Below are positions 1-6,493 of a DNA stretch of 6,626 bases, piece after piece. The notes beneath the pieces are model-generated. The model was given only the letters and a program-made list of their open reading frames with translations. It was not told the origin of the DNA and did not search any database. Origin of the DNA: Pseudomonadota bacterium (lineage in GTDB: Bacteria > Myxococcota_A > Polyangia > Haliangiales > Haliangiaceae); NCBI GenBank assembly GCA_023430775.1, contig JAEYYY010000839.1:1-6626 (forward strand), read 5' to 3'. The position numbers were made by a program, and so were the translations under genes. Every line of letters starts with the position of its first letter. Within the stretch, counting starts at the first letter, position 1.

Positions 1-36
1 CGCCGCGTCGCGGTGGTCGACATGCGGGCCGCCTAG
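1..36 (+). other. In-frame 3' fragment ending at TAG, upstream of the coiled-coil gene
   Basis: The first twelve codons of frame 1 read RRVAVVDMRAA and then TAG at 34-36. The frame continues as LERKSAV up to the GTG at 55. This is either the last codons of a separate upstream gene or part of the same gene as the one at 55, broken by a premature stop. The heptad spacing of hydrophobic residues (V at codon 16-18, then L37, L58, I79 by base position) runs across the stop. That favours an interrupted or misread longer gene but does not prove it. Confidence 0.3.
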
Positions 37-54
37 CTCGAGCGCAAGTCGGCC

Positions 55-2442
55 GTGCTCGACGCCGCGAAGCAGGAGATCGCGAATCGGCTCGTCGAGA
101 CGGAGAAGATGCGCGCCGAGCTGGCGCGCGATCGCGCAGAGATCGAGCGGCTGCGCAGCGAGGCGCGCAATCGCGTGATCGCGGCGGCGCAGAAGGCGTC
201 GGCCGACGACGAGGCCGAGCCCACCGCCGTCGGCGATGTTCCGCACGGGCGCAGCCACGAGCCGAGCGTCGAGACCAAGCCGGTGCCCAAGGTCGAGATC
301 GAGATCGCCGACGACGCGTCGGGTGACATCGAGACCGCATTCCAGGCCGCCCTCGAGCCGCGCCCGCCGGTGGTGCCGCGATATTCGAGCGGCGAGGACG
401 CCGCGGAGCGCGCCGGGAGCGAGGGCTTCGAGACCCCGACGGGCGTCTCCGATGCCGCCGCGATCCGCGCCAACGCCGCGGCGGGCGAGCTGCGGGGCGA
501 CGATCACAGCCGCGACTTCGAGGAGGAGCACACCACCGGCGCGTCGATCGTGCCGCAGGGCTCCGATCCGCTGACCACGCAGACCTCCGATCTCGAGCTC
601 GAGAGCGGCCAGGAGGCGTGGCTCGAGCGCGTCACCGCGAGCGGCACGTCCGCGTTCGCGGTGGTCGGCGGCAACGTCCAGCTGGCGCTGATCGCCGGCG
701 AGCAGATCGCGCGCGGCCTCGGCGGCATGATCGACGTCCGCATCCTGCTGCATCGCGCGCCGACGTACCCGGTGATCGCGCTCGTGCTCGGCCCACCGGC
801 CGCGCTGCGGGTGCCGAGCCCGACGCAGCTCGCGATCCTGACGCTCGATATCGCCGCCGATGCGGATCGCCAGGTGCTCGCGGCGCTGGCGAAGAAGTTC
901 GAGATCTCGCTCGACGTGGTGTCGCGCGGCAAGCGCGTGCGGCGCTGCAAGCTGGTCGCCCCACTCGGCGAGAACGTCGGCTTCATCATCCGCGCGGCCG
1001 AGGATCATCTGCGTGGCCTGATGTCGTCGTCGGGCGCCGAGAGCGAGACCTCGTACAAGCGCGCCGTCGATCTGGTGCGCGGTGCCGGCTACGACCTGCT
1101 CGGCATCAACCACCCCGACACCAGCGAGTTCCGCGACGACAAGCTCGCGCAGCTCCAGACCGCACAGCAGCTGCGCCGCGCGATCGCGATGGCGCGCCGG
1201 TTCGTGCGGCCGTCGCGCGAGGACTACCTGGTCTGCACGCGCGGCTTCCCGCTGCCGCGCTGGCGCGAGCTGCGCCGCCACGTGCTCGAGAGCGCCGTCG
1301 CCTGGGGCTTGTGGATGGGTGCCGAGCTCGCGCAGGTCGCCGTCAGCGAGGGCCTCGCGCGGTCGCGCCGCGATCTGATCGTCAAGCTCGATCGCGGCTT
1401 CGACAGCCTCAAGGCTCACCCGACGGCGTTCGACATCGACGAGGAAGCGGCCGACGATAACCAGAAGGCGCTGGCCGAGGAGGCGAGGGCGCTCGGCGTC
1501 GATCTCGAGACCAAGCGGCGGTCGCAGTCGGGCGTCCACCCGATCACGCAGGCCAAGCCGAACGGCAAGTCGATCGCGTCCGACGAGGTCTCGCAGGTCT
1601 CCGGGTCGATCGGCGGCAACACGTCGTCGCACGCGATCGTCCGCCCCAGGCCCACCGAGGAGCTGATCGGCCAGCTCGCCGACAAGGACAAGCGGCTGTC
1701 CGCCGCCCTCGAGCTCTGCGATCGCGCGGAGGCCGCGGCGGCCGCGCCGGTGATCGAGGCCACCACGAAGATGTCGCGCGCCGAGGCGGTCCGCGTGCTC
1801 GGCATGTCGGTGAAGTTCGGCGAGGCCGCGAAGACGCCGCTGCTGCTCGGCCTCGGCAGCAGCAAGGGCTTCCTCCGCCACGGCTGCGCGCTCGCGCTCG
1901 CGATGCTGCGCACCGACGACGGCACCCAGGCCGTGATCGATCTGCTGATGACCGAGCCCACCGAGATCTGGCGCGAGGTCGCGCGCGCGATCGGCCAGGT
2001 CGGCCCCGCCGCGCTACTCCCGCTCGCCTCCACCTACGGCCGGCTGGGCGAGAACGCGACGCCCGCGCTGGCGGAGCGCGTCGCCTGGGCGATGGCTCAC
2101 GTCGCGGTCCGCGGTGGCAAGGCCGCCGTCGAGACCATGGCCGGCGGTCAGAGCATCGTCGCTCCCGTCGCCAAGCAGGCGCTCGAGTTCCACGCCTCGG
2201 CCGCCAACGACCAGGTCCGGGTCCGCCCGGGCGCCAACGGCTCCTCGGCGGGGCGCGACGTCACGGTCAATCGGGCATTCTCGCGCCGGTTCTTCGAGGC
2301 CCTCGAACAGGGCCTGCCAGAGGTGGGGCACGCCGGCCTCGTCGATCTCGATGCCTCGCAACCGATGGAGATGCTCGACGAATCCGATCTGATCGAGGAC
2401 GACGACGAAGAGCTCGACGAATCCGACCTGATCGCGACCTAA
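55..2442 (+). CDS. Coiled-coil / HEAT-repeat protein of unknown function
   Basis: I do not recognise this 795-residue protein as a named family. Residues 1-45 form a charged coiled coil with leucine or isoleucine at heptad spacing. Residues about 50-180 are acidic, Pro/Gly-rich and probably disordered. Residues about 185-445 look globular (alternating hydrophobic strands around AFAVVGGNVQLALIAG and PVIALVLGPP, then Arg-rich helices). Residues about 470-560 are a linker. Residues about 573-715 are repeated Ala/Leu-rich helices typical of HEAT or armadillo repeats (for example LGLGSSKGFLRHGCALALAML and the IWREVARAIGQVG stretch). The tail (about 770-795) is acidic. There is no signal peptide or membrane segment, so it is probably cytoplasmic and a scaffold or adaptor; that role is inference. 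The GTG start at 55 is the first available after an in-frame TAG and has no clear ribosome-binding site. ATG 109, preceded by GGAG three bases away, is an alternative, as is an origin upstream of the window. Confidence 0.75.
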   Translation: MLDAAKQEIANRLVETEKMRAELARDRAEIERLRSEARNRVIAAAQKASADDEAEPTAVGDVPHGRSHEPSVETKPVPKVEIEIADDASGDIETAFQAALEPRPPVVPRYSSGEDAAERAGSEGFETPTGVSDAAAIRANAAAGELRGDDHSRDFEEEHTTGASIVPQGSDPLTTQTSDLELESGQEAWLERVTASGTSAFAVVGGNVQLALIAGEQIARGLGGMIDVRILLHRAPTYPVIALVLGPPAALRVPSPTQLAILTLDIAADADRQVLAALAKKFEISLDVVSRGKRVRRCKLVAPLGENVGFIIRAAEDHLRGLMSSSGAESETSYKRAVDLVRGAGYDLLGINHPDTSEFRDDKLAQLQTAQQLRRAIAMARRFVRPSREDYLVCTRGFPLPRWRELRRHVLESAVAWGLWMGAELAQVAVSEGLARSRRDLIVKLDRGFDSLKAHPTAFDIDEEAADDNQKALAEEARALGVDLETKRRSQSGVHPITQAKPNGKSIASDEVSQVSGSIGGNTSSHAIVRPRPTEELIGQLADKDKRLSAALELCDRAEAAAAAPVIEATTKMSRAEAVRVLGMSVKFGEAAKTPLLLGLGSSKGFLRHGCALALAMLRTDDGTQAVIDLLMTEPTEIWREVARAIGQVGPAALLPLASTYGRLGENATPALAERVAWAMAHVAVRGGKAAVETMAGGQSIVAPVAKQALEFHASAANDQVRVRPGANGSSAGRDVTVNRAFSRRFFEALEQGLPEVGHAGLVDLDASQPMEMLDESDLIEDDDEELDESDLIAT
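2373..2434 (+). repeat. Direct repeat encoding LDESDLI twice
   Basis: Two 23-base copies at 2373-2395 and 2412-2434 differ at one base (T at 2388 versus C at 2427) and are offset by 39 bases, so the frame is kept. They encode LDESDLI at residues 774-780 and 787-793, separated by an all-acidic EDDDEE linker, at the extreme C-terminus of the HEAT-repeat protein. The difference is a silent third-base change, consistent either with a recent in-frame duplication or with a selected two-copy peptide motif. Confidence 0.85.
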
Positions 2443-2483
2443 GATCCCGGGCGTGCGAGCACACCCTCACCGACGATTCGGGT

Positions 2484-2489
2484 TACTAT
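2484..2489 (+). promoter_or_regulatory. Candidate -10 element before the metallophosphoesterase gene
   Basis: TACTAT matches the sigma-70 -10 consensus at the first two and last two positions and lies in a 60-base intergenic gap of otherwise GC-rich DNA. No convincing -35 box is seen about 17 bases upstream. If it is used, transcription would start only about six bases before the ATG at 2503, giving a near-leaderless mRNA. That fits the lack of a purine-rich Shine-Dalgarno sequence before this ATG. The alternative is readthrough from the upstream gene. Confidence 0.25.
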
Positions 2490-2502
2490 CGGTTCGCTGT
2501 TC

Positions 2503-3234
<732 letters not shown>

Positions 3235-3238
3235 CGAT

Positions 3239-3254
3239 CTCGGTCGCGCCCGAG
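3239..3254. terminator. Small hairpin in the convergent gap, possible bidirectional terminator
   Basis: CTCGG (3239-3243) and CCGAG (3250-3254) form a perfect 5-bp stem with a 6-base loop. The hairpin occupies almost all of the 21-base gap between the two convergent stop codons. No U-tract follows on either strand, so it is not a standard intrinsic terminator. Its position is the main argument. In GC-rich DNA a 5-bp inverted repeat can arise by chance. Confidence 0.3.
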
Positions 3255-3255
3255 G

Positions 3256-5334
3256 TTACCGGTCTGGTGGTACCGCGGTCGCGGCGAACCAGAGCTTCTG
3301 CATGCGCGCGTCGAGCCAGGTCGCCTCGTCGATCACGCCGTCGCGCCGCATCGCCATCAGCACGATCGCGATCCGCTCGGCGGTCTCTGGATCGACGCCA
3401 CCGGCGCGTCGGATCCGCCGGCTCATCGACGTCGGCTGCGAGGTCAGCGCGGCGAGGAACGCCGCTTGCTTCACGTTGAGCTCGCGCGGCGACAGGTTGA
3501 ACCAGTACTTCGCGGCGGCGCGCAGGCCGAACAATTTCGGGCCGAGCTCGATGATGTTGAGGTAGCGCTCGAGGATCTGCTTCTTGTCGAGCCGGGCCTC
3601 GAGGCGCCAGGTCAGGATCGCCTCCTGGAGCTTGCGGTCGAAGCTGCGGCGCTGCGACAGGAACGCGTTCTTGATCAGCTGCTGGCTGATCGTCGAGCCG
3701 CCGCGGGCGAGCCGGTGCTCGCGAAGATCGATCTCGAGGCTGCGCGCGATCTGGGTCAGATCGAAGCCGGGGTGCTCCCAGAACCGGCCGTCCTCGGCGG
3801 ACACGAACGCGCCCATCACGTACCAGGGCAGCGACTTGAGGTTCGTCCAGTTGGCCTCGCCGGGACCGGTGTGGATCCGGGAGCCGTCGGCGAGTTGCTG
3901 GTCGATGACCTTCGCGAGCGAGGTGACATCGGCGAGCGGCGGCTCGGTGGTCACCGTGCAGCCGCCGGCGAGCGTGCCGGTCAGCGACGTGCCGCTGCCT
4001 TCCGGCGCGGCGAGATCGATCAACAGGCGCGCCTTGCCACCGGCACGACCGCTGATCGCCATGCCGTCGAGCGGACCGCGGATCGCGGGAGGCAACGCCG
4101 CGAGCAGCGTGGTGCACGGCGCGGGTGGGATCTCGACCGCGAGCTGACCGGAGATCGGCTTGGCGCGCCGGACCCAACCCGAGGTGGCGACCTCGACGAG
4201 AGGCGACGCGGCGTCCTGGCGTGCGATCGGGGCCGCGTTCGGTGGTAGCTGGAAGCGCGCGCGCGGCACCGTGATGGCATCGGCGGTGATATCGACCTCG
4301 GCCGACATCGCGAACGACAGCGGCACGCGATCGCCGGCGATCCTCGGATCGGCGACGACCAGGTGCTCGAACGAACCATCGGCGGTGAGGTGGACGCCGC
4401 CGGTCGGCTTGCGCGCGACGGTGAACGTGCCGGTCGCCCGGGTGTCGGCGACGTCGAGACCGAACGGGACGAGCGGGGCGAAGGCGCGCAGCGGAAACCG
4501 CTCGCCGCGCAGCGTGACCTTGCTGTCGCGCGGCGAGACCTCGACCGAGGCGGTGCGCGGTGCGCCGTTGTCGTCGACGACGGCGAGGAGCTCGAGCGGA
4601 CGATCGGCACCGCGGCGACCGGCCGCGAGATCGCGCAGCGCGAGCGACGTGCGGTTGCCGGAGGCCTCGGCGCCGAGCTCGACGGATCCGGTGCCACCGA
4701 CGGCGAGCACGCGGCCGACCTTCATCTGGTGCGAGACCTCGGCGGCGCTGCGGCCGAACGTCAGATCGAAGTGGAGGTCACGGGCATCGTCGCCGCCGCG
4801 AACGCGCAGCCCGCCGGTGACGATGCGGAGGCCGGTCGAGTCCGGAATCAGCTCGACCTCGTCGGCGGTCAGCTCGCCGAGGCCCGCGATCCGGGCGACC
4901 AGCGTGCCGTTGCCGACGACGATCCGCCGGATCTGGTGGCCGCCGGTCGACGCGGTCCGCCGGCTCTTGTGACCGCGCAGCGCGCGCGCGAGGCGAGCTA
5001 GATCGGAATCGCCATCACCATCGACCGCCACCGCGACGTGCGGACCGTCGACGCGGATCTCGTCGGCGCGCAGCTGGCCGTCGAGCAGCGAGCCCATCCC
5101 GACCGACGCCTCGATGGCATCGGCCGAGATCAGGTCGCCGAAGGCGACATCGGACAGCCGAACCGCACCCGAGAGGTCGGCGTCGACGGTGCCGATCGTC
5201 GCCGGCACGCCACCGGCAACGCCGAGCTCGGTGGCGAGCTCGTCGGTGCGCGACGTGATCCACGAGGCTGCACCGACCGGTGCGCCGACCGCGAGGATCG
5301 CGGTGATGGCGAGGGTGCGGTGCTCGCGGTTCAT
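3256..5334 (-). CDS. AsmA-like/GT51 fusion: membrane-anchored peptidoglycan glycosyltransferase without transpeptidase
   Basis: This 692-residue protein polymerises lipid II into glycan strands, judging by its C-terminal GT51 domain (about 495-660). Motif I is EDGRFWEHPGFD, with the expected catalytic E514. GGSTISQQ is at 545-552. RKLQE carries the second glutamate, E571. ILERYLN (587-593) is followed by ELGPKLFG. No penicillin-binding transpeptidase domain follows, so it resembles a monofunctional glycosyltransferase. Residues about 7-26 form one membrane segment or signal anchor, which puts the rest in the periplasm. Residues about 45-490 are beta-rich and look AsmA-like: IGTVDADLSGAVRLSDVAFG, then LLDGQLRADEIRVDGPHV and DGDGDSDL, the typical N-terminal pattern of AsmA-family envelope proteins. 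The only two cysteines, C407 and C459, could form a disulfide. The ATG directly abuts the ligase TAG and has no clear ribosome-binding site, so translational coupling is likely. The GT51 call is firm; the AsmA call rests on pattern recognition. Confidence 0.92.
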   Translation of the reverse strand: MNREHRTLAITAILAVGAPVGAASWITSRTDELATELGVAGGVPATIGTVDADLSGAVRLSDVAFGDLISADAIEASVGMGSLLDGQLRADEIRVDGPHVAVAVDGDGDSDLARLARALRGHKSRRTASTGGHQIRRIVVGNGTLVARIAGLGELTADEVELIPDSTGLRIVTGGLRVRGGDDARDLHFDLTFGRSAAEVSHQMKVGRVLAVGGTGSVELGAEASGNRTSLALRDLAAGRRGADRPLELLAVVDDNGAPRTASVEVSPRDSKVTLRGERFPLRAFAPLVPFGLDVADTRATGTFTVARKPTGGVHLTADGSFEHLVVADPRIAGDRVPLSFAMSAEVDITADAITVPRARFQLPPNAAPIARQDAASPLVEVATSGWVRRAKPISGQLAVEIPPAPCTTLLAALPPAIRGPLDGMAISGRAGGKARLLIDLAAPEGSGTSLTGTLAGGCTVTTEPPLADVTSLAKVIDQQLADGSRIHTGPGEANWTNLKSLPWYVMGAFVSAEDGRFWEHPGFDLTQIARSLEIDLREHRLARGGSTISQQLIKNAFLSQRRSFDRKLQEAILTWRLEARLDKKQILERYLNIIELGPKLFGLRAAAKYWFNLSPRELNVKQAAFLAALTSQPTSMSRRIRRAGGVDPETAERIAIVLMAMRRDGVIDEATWLDARMQKLWFAATAVPPDR

Positions 5335-6333
5335 CTAGTGGTGCTCGAGGAGAGCGTCCCGGCGATCGTCGCCGATGAAGGGGCGCTGGAGGACGCGCCG
5401 TTCGCCGCGGCCGCGCCGGGTCGCCAGCGAGGCGCCGTAGAGCATCAGCTCGCAGAGCTCGCCGAACGAGATGCCGGCGGCATCGGCGATCTTGGGGAGC
5501 AAGCTCGTCGGGGTCAGGCCCGGGACCGTGTTGACCTCGAGGACGAACTCGTTGCCCGAGTCGCTGACGATCATGTCGACGCGGGTGGCGCCGCGGCAGC
5601 CGAGCGCGGAGTGCGCGCGCAGCGCCTGCGCGAGGACGCCGCGATAGCGCTCGGGCGACAGTCGCGGCGGCACGAAGTAGTCGGTGGCGCCACGCGTGTA
5701 CTTGTTGCCGTAGTCGTAGAAGCCGGCGCGCGGCGCGATCTCGACGGCGCCGAGCGCGCGATCGTCGAGCACGGCGACCGAGACCTCCTTGCCGGTGACG
5801 AAGCGCTCGATCAGCAGCTCGTCGTCGAAGCACAGCGCCTTGTCGACGCCCTGCTTGAGGTCATCGAACGACCGGCAGATCGAGACGCCGACCGAGCTGC
5901 CCTCGCGGATCGGCTTGACCACGCAGGGGAAGCCGAAGTCGCCGTGGAAGCCTTCCAGATCTACGGCGTCTTCCGCGGTCAGCGTGTAGTACGCGGGCGT
6001 CGGCAGGTTGTGGAGCCGGAACAGCTCCTTCGCCTTGCCCTTGTGCATCGCGAGCGCGGACGCCAGGACGTCGGACCCGGTGTACGGGATGCCGAGCATC
6101 TCGAGCAGGCCCTGGATACTCCCGTCCTCGCCCCAGCGGCCGTGGAGGGCGATGAACGCGACATCGATCTTCTCCTGCCGGAGTGCGACGTCGACGTCGC
6201 GGTCGACGTAGATCGGGATCGCGTCGTGACCACGCTTGCGGAGCGCTTCGAGGACGGCCTCACCGGTGCGGAGCGAAACGTCGCGCTCGCTCGACAGGCC
6301 ACCGAGCAACACGCCTACTTTGCCAGACTGCAT
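5335..6333 (-). CDS. ddl: D-alanine--D-alanine ligase
   Basis: This cytoplasmic ATP-grasp enzyme joins two D-alanines to make the D-Ala-D-Ala end of the peptidoglycan precursor. The sequence shows GGLSSERDVS with E16, ALHGRWGEDGSIQG (62-75), VVKP (138-141), EGSSVGV (144-150, S146 matching Ser150 of E. coli DdlB), YDYGNKYTRGATDYF with K211/Y212 in the omega loop, R251 and D253 in RVDM, and E266-V-N268 in EVNTVPGLT, which binds magnesium. All expected active-site residues are present, with a constant offset of four from DdlB. The tyrosine in the omega loop fits a D-Ala-D-Ala rather than a D-Ala-D-Lac ligase. At 332 residues it is slightly long because of an Arg-rich tail (about 303-332) beyond the usual fold. 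ATG 6333 is backed by a good ribosome-binding site. It is the first gene of a two-gene unit with the GT51 fusion. Confidence 0.97.
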   Translation of the reverse strand: MQSGKVGVLLGGLSSERDVSLRTGEAVLEALRKRGHDAIPIYVDRDVDVALRQEKIDVAFIALHGRWGEDGSIQGLLEMLGIPYTGSDVLASALAMHKGKAKELFRLHNLPTPAYYTLTAEDAVDLEGFHGDFGFPCVVKPIREGSSVGVSICRSFDDLKQGVDKALCFDDELLIERFVTGKEVSVAVLDDRALGAVEIAPRAGFYDYGNKYTRGATDYFVPPRLSPERYRGVLAQALRAHSALGCRGATRVDMIVSDSGNEFVLEVNTVPGLTPTSLLPKIADAAGISFGELCELMLYGASLATRRGRGERRVLQRPFIGDDRRDALLEHH

Positions 6334-6340
6334 AACAGTT

Positions 6341-6347
6341 CACCTTT
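6341..6347 (-). promoter_or_regulatory. Ribosome-binding site of ddl
   Basis: Read on the minus strand, AAAGGTG ends seven bases before the ATG at 6333. It is the only clear Shine-Dalgarno sequence with ideal spacing in the window and fixes the ligase start. Confidence 0.7.
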
Positions 6348-6383
6348 CGTCGGAGAAACGCTCCACTGCCCCGAGCTGTTTCC

Positions 6384-6413
6384 ACGCTATGGGTGCCTAC
6401 ACGCGCCGGGCAA
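6384..6413 (-). promoter_or_regulatory. Candidate ddl promoter
   Basis: On the minus strand TTGCCC (6413-6408) could be a -35 box, matching four of six consensus bases. After an 18-base spacer, TAGCGT (6389-6384) keeps the conserved T1, A2 and T6 of a -10 box. Transcription would begin roughly 45 bases before the ligase ATG, leaving room for the ribosome-binding site. The -35 overlaps the left half of the inverted repeat at 6406-6426, so a protein bound there could block it. The matches are weak and this is inference. Confidence 0.3.
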
Positions 6414-6426
6414 ATATTTAGCCCGG
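6406..6426. repeat. Inverted repeat with AT-rich centre, operator-like
   Basis: CCGGGC (6406-6411) and GCCCGG (6421-6426) are perfect inverted copies around a 9-base AT-only centre, AAATATTTA. The site lies in the divergent region between ddl and the lysine-repeat gene. Neither neighbouring gene ends here, so a terminator would have no obvious purpose. The spacing and symmetry suit a dimeric regulator. It could also be a hairpin or a locally melting element. Confidence 0.45.
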
Positions 6427-6454
6427 TTCGCAAGCTCGCGGCATTTTGGGCTGC

Positions 6455-6483
6455 TTGACGGGGGCGGAGGGGGACGGTACGAA
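6455..6483 (+). promoter_or_regulatory. Candidate promoter of the lysine-repeat gene
   Basis: TTGACG at 6455-6460 matches the sigma-70 -35 consensus at five of six positions. At a 17-base spacing lies TACGAA (6478-6483), a weak -10 matching three of six. The predicted start, near 6490, is only a few bases before ATG 6494, which would make the mRNA nearly leaderless. A purine run, GGAGGGGG (6466-6473), lies within the spacer and ends 20 bases from the ATG. That is too far for a normal ribosome-binding site. Confidence 0.35.
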
Positions 6484-6493
6484 CGGCCCCGGA

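Noticed and set aside
1416..2033. 205-residue minus-strand frame under the HEAT-repeat gene
   Set aside because: It is Ser/Ala-rich shadow translation without motifs; the plus frame has a coherent repeat structure.
2443..2502. Intrinsic terminator after the HEAT-repeat gene
   Set aside because: Only a 4-bp GTGC/GCAC pairing with a 2-base loop is visible and there is no U-tract.
3466..4972. Long plus-strand open frames opposite the GT51 fusion gene (for example 3466-4248 and 4160-4972)
   Set aside because: They are antisense shadows of a GC-rich gene whose minus-strand product has intact catalytic motifs; their translations are low-complexity with no recognisable domains.
3256..5334. Bifunctional class A penicillin-binding protein (PBP1A/1B)
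   Set aside because: The chain ends soon after the GT51 domain, and no transpeptidase SxxK, SxN or KTG motifs follow it.
5015..5833. 272-residue minus-strand frame overlapping ddl and the fusion gene
   Set aside because: It is Arg/Ala-rich out-of-frame sequence overlapping a gene with complete Ddl motifs, a typical high-GC artefact.
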